From an uncultured Clostridia bacterium (GTDB taxonomy: Bacteria > Bacillota > Clostridia > TANB77 > CAG-508): a stretch of DNA of 64,000 nucleotides. The stretch's first letter is position 1, and every line of letters begins with the position of its first letter. The position numbers were made by a program, and so were the translations under genes. Below the pieces are notes generated by a model. That model was not told the origin of the DNA and ran no database searches. It was given only the letters and a program-made list of their open reading frames with translations. Below, piece after piece: positions 26,849 to 35,969 of the stretch. The DNA lies in contig CAKOUU010000003.1 of the NCBI GenBank assembly GCA_934120675.1, positions 1 to 64,000 of the forward strand, in the 5' to 3' direction.

Positions 26849-27499
26849 ATGAAAAAAAACAAAGAATTACAGAAAATTGAAAATATAATTGAGATAGAAA
26901 TACCAATAGATACAAAAAGCAAAGAATTTGAAAAAGTGATGTTTATATATCAAGTAGCACTAAAAGAAATCAACACAAAATTAGAAATATTAAAAGACGA
27001 ATTTAAATTGTTTTATGAATATGACCTAATAGACCACATAAACACAAGAATAAAATCACCAGAAAGTATAACAAAGAAAATGAAAGACAAAAGTTTACAA
27101 TATACATACAAAGAAATGATTAAAAACATTAATGATATTGCAGGAATAAGGGCAATATGCCCAATTCAAAAGGATATATACTCAATAAGAAACTTAATTA
27201 CAAAAATACCGGTAGTAAAAGTACTGAAAGAAAAAGACTATGTTAAAAATCCGAAAAAGAGTGGATATTCAAGTTATCATATGATTTTGGAAGTTCCAAT
27301 TACATTGTCACAAAATTTGATATATGTAAAAGTTGAACTTCAAATAAGAACATTAGCAATGGATTTTTGGGCAAGTATTGAACACAAAATGAAATATAAA
27401 CCAGATAAAGAAGTTACAAAATCAACTTCAAAAGAACTTGTACAATGTGCTAAAATGGTAAGTAAATTAGACAATAAAATGATGATTCTAAACACATAA
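26849..27499 (+). CDS. relQ: small alarmone synthetase (ppGpp synthetase, RelQ type)
   Basis: 216 residues, the size of stand-alone synthetases; no HD hydrolase, TGS or ACT domain. Motifs: HINTRIKSPESITKKM (substrate site), INDIAGIRAIC, KKSGYSSYHMILEVP, and VELQIRTLAMDFWASIEHKMKYK, which holds the synthetase glutamates and the ATP-binding loop. It transfers pyrophosphate from ATP to GTP or GDP; such enzymes respond to wall and pH stress. The upstream region contains a CCCATAT/ATATGGG hairpin (about 26754-26783). AAAGG sets the start. Confidence 0.92.
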   Translation: MKKNKELQKIENIIEIEIPIDTKSKEFEKVMFIYQVALKEINTKLEILKDEFKLFYEYDLIDHINTRIKSPESITKKMKDKSLQYTYKEMIKNINDIAGIRAICPIQKDIYSIRNLITKIPVVKVLKEKDYVKNPKKSGYSSYHMILEVPITLSQNLIYVKVELQIRTLAMDFWASIEHKMKYKPDKEVTKSTSKELVQCAKMVSKLDNKMMILNT

Positions 27500-27511
27500 T
27501 CAACATAAAAT

Positions 27512-27540
27512 TTGAAAATGTACTAAAATTGTAGTATAAT
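27512..27540 (+). promoter_or_regulatory. promoter of the first patatin gene
   Basis: TTGAAA (27512-27517), 17-bp spacer, TATAAT (27535-27540). Confidence 0.65.
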
Positions 27541-27590
27541 ATAGATAGTTTAATGTAACAAGAATAGCTTATATCATAGGAGGAAGACAG

Positions 27591-28322
27591 ATGAAAAAAA
27601 TCAATTTAGCTATTCGGGGCGGAGGAGTAAAAGTCCCGGCAATAGGAGTCATGAAGGCTCTAGAGGAAGAAAAAGTGGAAATATCCACATATTCTGGCAC
27701 CAGTATTGGTGCTATAATTGCAACATTAGGAGCAACTGGAACATCAGCAGATGAAATATTGGAACAAGTAAAAAATTTTGTAATCCAATATTCAGAAGCA
27801 AGCCGCTTAAAAGGTGGCAAAGGAAGTCAAATAATTGAAGATACAGTTAACAATTACTGTGGCAATATTAAGTTCAAAGATTTATCTAAAGAATTGTACA
27901 TTGCTGCAAATCAGGGGAGCTTACTGTTCCCAAAAGAATTTGTATTTAGCAAAAAAACAACCCCTGAAGTGTCTTTAGGAGAAGCATGCAGGGCAAGTTG
28001 TAGCTTTCCGGTTGCATATGAACATTATCACATGCAAATAAATGGAAAGAATTACAAATTCTGGGACGGAGGCATGTGTACTAATCCTGTAATTCCATCA
28101 GATGGATTTACGGTATTAGCAACCTTTAAAAAGCAAAAGGAAAACCTAAACTCCAGATATGTCAATGCATGGAAATTGCCGGAAACACAGGCAGACTTTG
28201 TAGTAAAACCTAAGGTATACATGGGAACCTTTGGTACTCCTGAGGATATAATACTTGCAAGTGCTTCGGGATATGCTGAAGCCAAAGACAAAATGGAGGA
28301 ATTGCTCCATTTGATAAGATAA
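27591..28322 (+). CDS. patatin-like phospholipase (shorter type)
   Basis: 243 residues. Motifs: oxyanion-hole RGGGVKVPAIGVMKAL at the N-terminus, nucleophile elbow YSGTSIGAII (G-x-S-x-G), and DGG (FWDGGMCTN) supplying the catalytic Asp. CRASCSFPVAYEHY is also typical. It should hydrolyse lipid acyl esters. Codon choice differs from the neighbours: GGC, CCG, CGG and CTC are more frequent here, and the local G+C is visibly higher, which suggests recent transfer. It is a single gene between a consensus promoter and a strong terminator. A second, native-looking patatin lies at 39320. Confidence 0.88.
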   Translation: MKKINLAIRGGGVKVPAIGVMKALEEEKVEISTYSGTSIGAIIATLGATGTSADEILEQVKNFVIQYSEASRLKGGKGSQIIEDTVNNYCGNIKFKDLSKELYIAANQGSLLFPKEFVFSKKTTPEVSLGEACRASCSFPVAYEHYHMQINGKNYKFWDGGMCTNPVIPSDGFTVLATFKKQKENLNSRYVNAWKLPETQADFVVKPKVYMGTFGTPEDIILASASGYAEAKDKMEELLHLIR

Positions 28323-28366
28323 AACATAGGGTGGAGAAAGACCAAACTTTTTCCACCCATGTTTTT
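28321..28366 (+). terminator. terminator after the patatin gene
   Basis: AAAACATAGGGTGGA / TCCACCCATGTTTTT; one of the strongest stems in the window. Confidence 0.8.
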
Positions 28367-28498
28367 GCAAAAAATTCATAATAAAAGAACATTATGCAAT
28401 AAAGTAGATTTATATTTTTTCAAAAACAAAGAAGGATTTATGTAAAATAGGTCGAATATTATATATAAGTATGTTTATTTGAAAGAAAGAGAGGAAAA

Positions 28499-30280
28499 AT
28501 GGCAAGATATAGTGAAGAGATATTAAATGAAGTAAGACAATCAAACGACATAGTAGATGTCATATCACAATATGTGCACTTAAAAAGAAGCGGAAGAAAC
28601 TATTTTGGACTATGTCCATTCCACAACGAAAAATCACCTTCTTTTTCAGTTTCACCAGATAAACAAATATTCCACTGCTTTGGATGTGGGGTAGGAGGAA
28701 ATGTAATAACATTTGTATCACAAATAGAAGGACTAAACTTTGTAGAAACAGTACAAATGTTAGCAGAAAGAGCAAACATACAACTACCAACACTACAAAA
28801 CAATGGAGACACACAAAGAGAGATACTAAAAGACAAAGTATATAAAGTAAATGAATTCACTGCAGAATACTACCATCAAAATTTATATAAACCACAAGCC
28901 AAAATGGCACAAGAATATGTAAAGAAAAGACAACTAACAAACGAAACATTAAAATCATTCAGAATTGGATTCTCAGGCAAATTTGACGAACTATATCAAG
29001 AGTTAAAGAAACAAGGATTTCAAGAACAAGAAATATTAGAGTCAGGGTTAGTCAACAAAAATGAAAGAGGCCAATACATAGACAGATACAGAAATAGACT
29101 AATGTTTCCAATATGTGATGCAAGAGGAAGAGTAATAGCATTTGGAGGAAGAGTATTAGACGACTCAAAACCAAAATACATAAACTCACCAGAAAACGTA
29201 GTATATAGCAAAGGAAGACATTTATTTGGACTAAATGTTGCCAAAAAAGGAGACACTAAAAAAATATTAATAGTTGAAGGCTATATGGATGTAATCTCAC
29301 TACATCAAAGAGGAATAACAAATGTCGTAGCATCACTTGGAACAGCCTTAACAGAACAACAAGGTTGGTTACTAAGAAAAAATTCTGAACAAATAATATT
29401 AAGTTTTGACTCTGACGAGGCAGGAATAAAAGCAAAATTAAGGTCAATAGAAATATTACAAAATATGGGATGTGACCTAAGAGTATTACAATTAGAAGGT
29501 GCAAAAGATCCAGACGAATATATACTAAAATATGGAAATATGCGCTTTCAAAATGCAGTAGACAAAGCATTTTCAGTAATTGAATTTAAAGTAAAAATAC
29601 TAAAAAAAGAGTTGGATTTAGACAACACTAATGACAAAATAAAATTCTTAAATGAAATTGCAAAATTGATTTCAAAAATAGACAACACAATGGAAAGAGA
29701 AGTATATATTGAAAAAATTGCAAAAGAATATGATATTTCAAAAGAAGCAATTTATGCAGAAGTAAATAAACTTACATATAAAAATGATAAGAGCGAAAAA
29801 ATATTGGAAAGACCAAAGCCAGTAATAACTCATAAAAAAGTAGAAGTACAAGAAGTATCACCAATAATAAAAAGAAGAGAAAACACAATAATTTCAATAT
29901 TGCTATCAGGAGACTTGTCAGTGTTTGAAATAATAAAACAAAACATAAAAGCAGAAGATTTTCAAGATGGAATAAACAGAGAAATAGCAAAAAAACTGTA
30001 TGAAGAATTTGAAAAAGGAAATAGTAATATTAATGGAATAATAGACAATCTAAGCCAAGAACAACAGAATCAAATCACAATGATAATGGCAGAAGACTAT
30101 GAAATAGAGGACTTAGAAAAAGCAATTGATGATATTATTCAAGCTTATAAAAGGGACAAGTTAAATAATAGAAAGCTTGAAGTATTGGAATTACTAGAGC
30201 AAACTTCAAATGTTGAAGAGAAAAAGGAATTAGAAAAAGAGCTAAGTAATATAATAATTACATTAGCAAGAATGAAGTAG
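28499..30280 (+). CDS. dnaG: DNA primase
   Basis: 593 residues, full length. The N-terminal CHC2 zinc domain has Cys39, His42, Cys60 and Cys63 ([11 protein letters not shown] and FHCFGCG). The primase core follows, then a TOPRIM domain with [17 protein letters not shown] and [11 protein letters not shown] giving the metal acids. The C-terminal helical part (about 430-593) should contact the replicative helicase. It makes RNA primers for the lagging strand. rpoD follows after 11 bases, the standard dnaG-rpoD macromolecular synthesis pair of Firmicutes. Confidence 0.96.
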   Translation: MARYSEEILNEVRQSNDIVDVISQYVHLKRSGRNYFGLCPFHNEKSPSFSVSPDKQIFHCFGCGVGGNVITFVSQIEGLNFVETVQMLAERANIQLPTLQNNGDTQREILKDKVYKVNEFTAEYYHQNLYKPQAKMAQEYVKKRQLTNETLKSFRIGFSGKFDELYQELKKQGFQEQEILESGLVNKNERGQYIDRYRNRLMFPICDARGRVIAFGGRVLDDSKPKYINSPENVVYSKGRHLFGLNVAKKGDTKKILIVEGYMDVISLHQRGITNVVASLGTALTEQQGWLLRKNSEQIILSFDSDEAGIKAKLRSIEILQNMGCDLRVLQLEGAKDPDEYILKYGNMRFQNAVDKAFSVIEFKVKILKKELDLDNTNDKIKFLNEIAKLISKIDNTMEREVYIEKIAKEYDISKEAIYAEVNKLTYKNDKSEKILERPKPVITHKKVEVQEVSPIIKRRENTIISILLSGDLSVFEIIKQNIKAEDFQDGINREIAKKLYEEFEKGNSNINGIIDNLSQEQQNQITMIMAEDYEIEDLEKAIDDIIQAYKRDKLNNRKLEVLELLEQTSNVEEKKELEKELSNIIITLARMK

Positions 30281-30291
30281 GGGGAAAATTA

Positions 30292-31500
30292 ATGTCTAAT
30301 AAAAAAGAAGAAAATTTAGAAGAAGTAAAAAAAGTTAAAGAAGTAAGTGAAACAAAAACAACTGAAACAAAAGTAAAAACAAAAAAAGCATCAGAAAATA
30401 AAGTGGAAAAAAATAGTGAAAAAACAGACACAGAAAAAATCAATAATATAATTAATGAAGCAAAACAAAATGGAAAAATAACATATGGTGATTTAGCAAC
30501 AAAATTAAATGATGTAAATCCAGAGAAAATGGATGAAGTTTTTGACGAATTTGAAAAAGGTGGAATAGATTTATTACCAGACGATTTTGACGAAGAACCA
30601 AATGTTGAAGATTTAAAAGAAGTAGAAGAACTTAAGTTAGACGAAATAACAGATACAAGTTTTGAAGGCATTAGTGTAGATGACCCAGTAAGAATGTATT
30701 TAAGAGAAATAGGAAAAATACCATTATTAACATTTGATGAAGAACTAGAACTTGCAAAAAGAATTCTAGAGGGAGACGAAGAAGCAAAACAAAAATTGGC
30801 TGAATCAAACTTAAGACTTGTTGTAAGTATTGCTAAAAAATATGTTGGTAGAGGAATGCTATTCTTAGACTTAATACAAGAAGGAAACATGGGACTTATA
30901 AAAGCAGTTGAAAAATTTGATTATACAAAAGGATTCAAGTTTAGTACTTATGCTACATGGTGGATAAGACAAGCAATAACAAGGGCTATTGCAGACCAAG
31001 CAAGAACAATAAGAATTCCAGTTCATATGGTAGAAACAATAAATAAATTAATAAGAACATCAAGAAACTTATTACAACAAATGGGTAGAGAACCAACACC
31101 AGAAGAAATAGCAAAAGAAATGGAAATTCCAGTTGAAAAAGTAGTAGAAATCCAAAAAATTGCACAAGACCCAGTATCACTAGAAACTCCAATTGGAGAA
31201 GAAGAAGACAGCCACTTAGGGGACTTTATACAAGACGAAGACAGCCCAGCTCCACATGATGCAGCATCATATACACTTCTAAAAGAACAATTAGAAGAAG
31301 TAATGAATACATTAACACCAAGAGAAGCAAAAGTATTAAAATTAAGATTTGGACTAGAAGACGGAAAATCTAGAACACTTGAAGAAGTAGGAAAAGAATT
31401 TAATGTAACTCGTGAAAGAATAAGACAAATAGAAGCAAAAGCATTAAGAAAATTAAGACATCCAAGTAGAAGCAAAAAATTAAGAGACTATATGGGATAA
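30292..31500 (+). CDS. rpoD: primary sigma factor (sigma-A/RpoD)
   Basis: 402 residues. An acidic and Lys-rich N-terminal extension (about 1-55) precedes region 1.1; then region 1.2 ([17 protein letters not shown]), region 2 ([36 protein letters not shown] in two parts, [15 protein letters not shown] for -10 recognition), region 3 ([10 protein letters not shown]) and region 4 ([32 protein letters not shown] for -35 recognition). It directs the TTGACA/TATAAT promoters seen across the window. Co-transcribed with dnaG. Confidence 0.97.
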   Translation: MSNKKEENLEEVKKVKEVSETKTTETKVKTKKASENKVEKNSEKTDTEKINNIINEAKQNGKITYGDLATKLNDVNPEKMDEVFDEFEKGGIDLLPDDFDEEPNVEDLKEVEELKLDEITDTSFEGISVDDPVRMYLREIGKIPLLTFDEELELAKRILEGDEEAKQKLAESNLRLVVSIAKKYVGRGMLFLDLIQEGNMGLIKAVEKFDYTKGFKFSTYATWWIRQAITRAIADQARTIRIPVHMVETINKLIRTSRNLLQQMGREPTPEEIAKEMEIPVEKVVEIQKIAQDPVSLETPIGEEEDSHLGDFIQDEDSPAPHDAASYTLLKEQLEEVMNTLTPREAKVLKLRFGLEDGKSRTLEEVGKEFNVTRERIRQIEAKALRKLRHPSRSKKLRDYMG

Positions 31501-31503
31501 AAT

Positions 31504-31567
31504 TTGTCATTAGGGACGCCCATTTTTGACAAGTATATAAAGAGTCAAGAGTGAGCGCCTTTCTTGA
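31504..31567. repeat. two short inverted repeats after rpoD
   Basis: TTGTCA/TGACAA (31504-31532, enclosing AGGGACGCCC) and TCAAGA/TCTTGA (31545-31567). The first resembles a decayed GGGACG-type REP sequence; it may also act as a weak terminator. Confidence 0.45.
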
Positions 31568-31588
31568 TAGGAAAGGATGAAATTAAAT

Positions 31589-32662
31589 ATGGAAAACATA
31601 AGAAATTTTGTAGAAACAATAAAAGAAATACAAATGTCTCAAATAATTGATATAGGAATAGCAATATTAATATATATACTATTTAGATGTTTAAGCCAAA
31701 GCCTAGCATATTTTACAGTTAAATTTTTTAAACCAAAAACAAAGAACAAAAAATCAATAAAAAATAATGCGTTTTATACACCATTAAAAGTGTTTTATGT
31801 TGTTTTAGGAGCATATATTTCATTATTATTTATTAGACAACCACTTCAAACACCAGTATGGTTAAATACAGCAGTTGATCAATTATTTAAAATAGCAGTA
31901 ATTATTTTATCAGCAAACGGAATAGCAAATAGCTTAACAACAAATAATAGCTTAGTAAATAAATTAAAAGATAGAATGAATCCAGATGTAGAAGACTCAA
32001 TGCTTAAATTTATACTTAAAGCAATCAGAGCAGTAATATACATAATAGCAGGATTTATGATAATAACAGATTTAGGATTTAACCTAAACGGATTAGTTGC
32101 AGGACTAGGAATAGGAAGTGTTGTAATAACACTTGCAGCACAAGATACAGCAAAAAATTTATTTGGAGGACTAGTAATATTTTTAGACAAACCATTTGTA
32201 GTAGGTGACTGGATAGAAGTAGAAAACTACGAGGGAACTGTAGAAGATATTACATTTAGAAGCACAAGAGTAAGAACATTTGAAAACTCAGTTGTAAACA
32301 TACCAAATGCAGTAATAGCAAATGATTCAATAATAAACTGGAGCAGAATGGAAAAAAGAAGAAATAAAGTTAATTTGTGTTTAGACTTAGATACTCCGTT
32401 AGAAAAAGTTCAAATAGTTCAAAAAAGAATAAAAGAATTATTGGTACAACATGATGATGTAATTGATGAGACTATTATTGTTAGATTTGATAATATAACA
32501 GATAATGGAATTAACTTATTGGTATGCAGTTATACTAATTCTCTAGATTATTCAAGTTTTTTAGAGGAAAAAGAAAAGATAAACTTTAAAATAATGCAAA
32601 TACTTAGAGAAGAAAATGTAGAATTGGCATATGACACAAAAACAGTATTTGTAAAAAATTAA
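31589..32662 (+). CDS. MscS-family mechanosensitive ion channel
   Basis: About 357 residues from ATG 31589 (AAAGG 12 bases upstream; the ATG at 31577 abuts it). Membrane segments near residues 15-35, 60-80, 100-120 and 140-165; the last is followed by the pore helix and the MscS beta domain (GLGIGSVVITLAAQDTAKNLFGG, DKPFVVGDWIEV, GTVEDITFRSTRVRTFENSVVNIPN). The channel releases solutes during osmotic downshock. It stands alone between the rpoD repeats and a strong terminator. Confidence 0.92.
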   Translation: MENIRNFVETIKEIQMSQIIDIGIAILIYILFRCLSQSLAYFTVKFFKPKTKNKKSIKNNAFYTPLKVFYVVLGAYISLLFIRQPLQTPVWLNTAVDQLFKIAVIILSANGIANSLTTNNSLVNKLKDRMNPDVEDSMLKFILKAIRAVIYIIAGFMIITDLGFNLNGLVAGLGIGSVVITLAAQDTAKNLFGGLVIFLDKPFVVGDWIEVENYEGTVEDITFRSTRVRTFENSVVNIPNAVIANDSIINWSRMEKRRNKVNLCLDLDTPLEKVQIVQKRIKELLVQHDDVIDETIIVRFDNITDNGINLLVCSYTNSLDYSSFLEEKEKINFKIMQILREENVELAYDTKTVFVKN

Positions 32663-32693
32663 AAGAAAGTTCCATAGAGGAACTTTCTTTTTT
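32661..32693 (+). terminator. terminator after the MscS gene
   Basis: AAAGAAAGTTCC / GGAACTTTCTTT, 5-base loop, T-tract. Confidence 0.85.
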
Positions 32694-32784
32694 GAGCATC
32701 TACTTAAAATTGCAAGGAAAACAAGATATTGCAAGGAAAACAAAGAAAACAGCGGTGCTGATAGCACATACAGATGATGATATA

Positions 32785-32813
32785 TTGCAATTTTTATGGT
32801 AATATAGTACAAT
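32785..32813 (+). promoter_or_regulatory. promoter of the two-component operon
   Basis: TTGCAA (32785-32790), 17-bp spacer, TACAAT (32808-32813). Upstream lie two copies of TTGCAAGGAAAACAA (about 32710 and 32734), a possible regulator-binding direct repeat. Confidence 0.55.
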
Positions 32814-32948
32814 AAAAACAATTAAAATTCACAAATAGGGCACAAAAATAAAGTAAAATAGAACTAAATGAAAAGCCATAAGATTTGATAGACAAAATTT
32901 TTAAAGAAAATTTAGGATGGCGATGAGTGAAGCGAAAGGAGAACAAAC

Positions 32949-33623
32949 ATGGACAAATGCATATTAATTGTAGATGACGAATCAAGAATGAGAAAACTAA
33001 TAAAAGACTTTTTAGCAGCAAAAGGTTACAACATATTAGAAGCTGAAGACGGAGAAAAAGCACTACAAGTATTTGAAGAAAACTCAGAAAAAATAAGTTT
33101 AATTTTATTAGATGTAATGATGCCGAAACTAGATGGCTGGTCTGTATTAAGACAAATACGACAAACATCAAAAGTCCCAATAATAATGCTAACAGCGAGA
33201 GGCGAAGAACAAGACGAACTATTTGGATTTGAGCTAGGAGTAGACGAATACATATCAAAACCATTTAGTCCAAAAATACTTGTAGCAAGAGTAGAAGCAA
33301 TACTAAAAAGGACACAAGGAAATTCCAAAGAAGTAAAAGACTATGGAGGAATAGAAATAGATAAAGATGGTAGAACAGTAACAGTTGATGGAAAAGTATT
33401 AGAATTAAGTTTAAGAGAATATGAATTATTAGTATATTTAGTAGAAAATGAAAACATAGCACTTTCTAGAGATAAAATATTAAATAATGTGTGGAACTAT
33501 GATTATTATGGAGATTCTAGAACAATAGACAGTCATATAAAAAAAATAAGACATAAATTGGGAAAAAGAGGTAAATATATAAAAACAATGAGAGGTGTAG
33601 GATATAAATTTGAAGTTAAATAA
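32949..33623 (+). CDS. OmpR/PhoB-family response regulator
   Basis: 224 residues. Receiver: ILIVDDE with Asp9 and Asp10, phosphoacceptor Asp55 (LLLDVMMP region), Lys in YISKPFSPK. The winged-helix output domain runs from about 130 (LSLREYELLVYLVEN) to TMRGVGYKFEVK. It forms an operon with the histidine kinase: the kinase TTG start (33610) lies inside the last codons of this gene, a 14-base overlap that couples translation. The closest functional type is not clear (PhoP/WalR/ResD-like). Confidence 0.92.
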   Translation: MDKCILIVDDESRMRKLIKDFLAAKGYNILEAEDGEKALQVFEENSEKISLILLDVMMPKLDGWSVLRQIRQTSKVPIIMLTARGEEQDELFGFELGVDEYISKPFSPKILVARVEAILKRTQGNSKEVKDYGGIEIDKDGRTVTVDGKVLELSLREYELLVYLVENENIALSRDKILNNVWNYDYYGDSRTIDSHIKKIRHKLGKRGKYIKTMRGVGYKFEVK

Positions 33624-35115
33624 ATTAAAAGATGTATTTTCATCAGTAAAAGTAAAACTATTTATAACACTAAGTTCCACAATATTACTAATAATAATAT
33701 TTTTAATAATAGTAAACAACTTTGCACTAGAAAATTTCTATCTATATAACAAAAAAAACACATTAAAAGCAGTATATGAAACAATAAATAACTATTACGA
33801 AAACCCAAATCAAGACAATGATATAGAATCAGAACTGGAAAAATTATCTGTAAAAAATAATTTTGACATTTTAGTAAAAGACAATAATGGTATAAATGTT
33901 TATACTACAAATAAAAACTTTTCTTCAGTAATAGGAAATATAAACGATATACTAGACAAGTTTAATACAAACAAGGGAAAAGAGCTAGAATCAAATGATA
34001 AATTTGTAATAAAAAAACAACAAGATTTGAAAAATGGATTATCATATATAATGCTTTCCGGTAAACTAGATAACGGATATTTTTTATACATTCGTATTCC
34101 AGTAACATCGATACAAGATAGCGTAAAAATATCAAATAACTTTTTATTACTAATGGCAGGATTTACTATTTTAATAGCATCAATTATGGTATCAATAGTA
34201 TCAAGAAAATTCACAGAGCCAATATTAGAACTAAACAACATAGCAAAAAAAATGTCAAACTTAGACTTTAGCCAAAAATATAAAATAACAAATGCTAAAG
34301 ACGAAATAAATGATTTAGGCAAAAGCATAAACACGATGTCAGACAAGCTAGAAAAGACAATAAAGCAATTAAGAAGTAGTAACATAGAACTAGAAAGAGA
34401 CATCGAAGAAAAATCCAAAATAGACGAAATGAGAAAAACATTTATATCAGACGTATCACATGAGTTAAAAACCCCAATAGCATTGATACAAGGTTATAGT
34501 GAAGGACTACTTGAAAATGTAAATACAGACGAAGAAAGTAGAAAATTCTATGCTGAAGTTATTTTGGACGAAACAAATAAGATGGATAAGCTTGTAAAAC
34601 AATTGTTAGAACTTATGAAGCTAGAATATGGCAAAAGAGAATTTAACAATAAAGAATTTAACATTGTAGAACTTGAAAAAGAAGTTATAAGAAAAGCAAA
34701 TGTTATGGTAGAAGGAAAACAAGCAGAAATACAATTAGATTCAAATCAAGAAATAGAAGTATTTGCAGATGACTTTTATATTGAACAGGTTTTAACAAAT
34801 TATTTGACAAATGCAATAAAAAATGTTGAAGAAATGTATGGAGAAAAATATATAAAAATATCAAATGAGATAAAATCAGAAGAAAATAAGGTATGTATTA
34901 AAGTATTTAATACGGGTAAAAATATTTCAGAAGAAAATTTAAACAGAATTTGGAACAGATTCTACAAAGCAGATGAATCTAGACATAGAGAAGATGGTGG
35001 AACTGGTATAGGCCTTGCATTTGTAAAAGCTATTATGAGCAATTATGATAATAAATATGGAGTTCGTAATTTGGAAAATGGAGTTGAATTTTATTTTGAA
35101 TTAGATATGAGATAA
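33610..35115 (+). CDS. membrane sensor histidine kinase
   Basis: 501 residues from TTG 33610. Two membrane segments (about 17-38 and 178-200) enclose an extracellular sensor domain of about 140 residues (SVKNNFDILVKDNNGINVYT). HAMP at about 200-255 (EPILELNNIAKKMSNLDFS), HisKA with His284 in SDVSHELKTPIALIQGYSEGL, and HATPase_c with NYLTNAIKN and GGTGIGLAFVKAIM. It should autophosphorylate and pass phosphate to the regulator just upstream. The signal is unknown. Confidence 0.93.
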   Translation: MKLNKLKDVFSSVKVKLFITLSSTILLIIIFLIIVNNFALENFYLYNKKNTLKAVYETINNYYENPNQDNDIESELEKLSVKNNFDILVKDNNGINVYTTNKNFSSVIGNINDILDKFNTNKGKELESNDKFVIKKQQDLKNGLSYIMLSGKLDNGYFLYIRIPVTSIQDSVKISNNFLLLMAGFTILIASIMVSIVSRKFTEPILELNNIAKKMSNLDFSQKYKITNAKDEINDLGKSINTMSDKLEKTIKQLRSSNIELERDIEEKSKIDEMRKTFISDVSHELKTPIALIQGYSEGLLENVNTDEESRKFYAEVILDETNKMDKLVKQLLELMKLEYGKREFNNKEFNIVELEKEVIRKANVMVEGKQAEIQLDSNQEIEVFADDFYIEQVLTNYLTNAIKNVEEMYGEKYIKISNEIKSEENKVCIKVFNTGKNISEENLNRIWNRFYKADESRHREDGGTGIGLAFVKAIMSNYDNKYGVRNLENGVEFYFELDMR

Positions 35116-35143
35116 GTGGGACAAGCCTAACTTGTCTCTTTTT
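35109..35143 (+). terminator. terminator after the kinase
   Basis: GAGATAAGT pairs with ACTTGTCTC (one G-U), then TTTTT. Confidence 0.75.
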
Positions 35144-35167
35144 GTCGAATTTTGCGATGAAAAGTTC

Positions 35168-35196
35168 TTTACAAATGCAAAAAAATGTAGTATTAT
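35168..35196 (+). promoter_or_regulatory. promoter of the sortase-adhesin operon
   Basis: TTTACA (35168-35173), 17-bp spacer, TATTAT (35191-35196). The leader of about 100 bases holds a GATT...GCAC-GAAA-GTGC...AATC hairpin near 35206-35238. Confidence 0.55.
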
Positions 35197-35302
35197 AAAT
35201 ATAGATTTTAATCAAATGCACGAAAGTGCTTTAATCTAAAAAATTTTTTCGAAAAAATTATTCCAAAACGAAAATTAAAAAAGTGAGGAGGAAAAGGCAT
35301 GA

Positions 35303-35935
35303 ATGGTTAGGTACACCACAAGATATGTTAATCTTGTTAGCTTTATAATAACACTATTAATTTTCATAATTACAATTAATGCAAGAATTACTTTAAATAG
35401 AATAAATTACGGTACACTTATATCAATTCTATTAAAAAGAGATTCTGTATTAGTAGAATTAAAATCTAACAACTTTAATCAAGACACAGAAGACAAGAAT
35501 GTAGAAAATCAAAATAACCCAAAAACAAATAACCTCGAAACAAAAGAAGAAAAAAACAAATGGAAAATAACAATTCCAGAAATATCGTTAGAAGCAGAAA
35601 TATCTGAAGGCACAAGTAAAGAAATAATGGATAAATTTGTTGGACACTTTGAAGAAACAACAAAAATAAGTGGTAATGTAGGGCTTGCGGCACATAATAG
35701 AGGATATGCTGTTAATTATTTTGCAAATATAAAACAACTAAAAGAAAATGATAAAATAATTTATCAATATAATGGAGAGCAAAAAACATATAGTGTAATA
35801 GAAAACAAAATAATAAAAGATACTGACTGGAGCCTATTAGAAAATACAAAAGACAATAGAATAACATTAATAACATGTGTAGAAAATGAACCAGAATACA
35901 GAAGGTGTGTACAAGCAAAAGAAACTAAAGAATAG
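35303..35935 (+). CDS. sortase paired with the thioester adhesin
   Basis: 210 residues. A membrane segment at about 9-27 precedes a short charged stalk and the sortase fold. Catalytic residues: His131 (LAAHNRG), Cys192 (TLITCVENE), Arg200/201 (EYRRC). Small, with the N-terminal anchor, like class D/E enzymes. The start at 35303 follows GAGGAGG; an ATG at 35299 is out of frame and stops at once. The adhesin gene begins about 35 bases after the stop, so this sortase is probably dedicated to it. Confidence 0.87.
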   Translation: MVRYTTRYVNLVSFIITLLIFIITINARITLNRINYGTLISILLKRDSVLVELKSNNFNQDTEDKNVENQNNPKTNNLETKEEKNKWKITIPEISLEAEISEGTSKEIMDKFVGHFEETTKISGNVGLAAHNRGYAVNYFANIKQLKENDKIIYQYNGEQKTYSVIENKIIKDTDWSLLENTKDNRITLITCVENEPEYRRCVQAKETKE

Positions 35936-35969
35936 AATAATGTATGATTTAAAAGGAGGAAGATTAAAA

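Noticed and set aside
28399..28498. Riboswitch upstream of dnaG
   Set aside because: No stable paired architecture could be traced in this AT-rich leader.
35206..35302. Known riboswitch class in the sortase leader
   Set aside because: Only one short GAAA-loop hairpin; no conserved core of c-di-GMP, c-di-AMP or other class was recognised.
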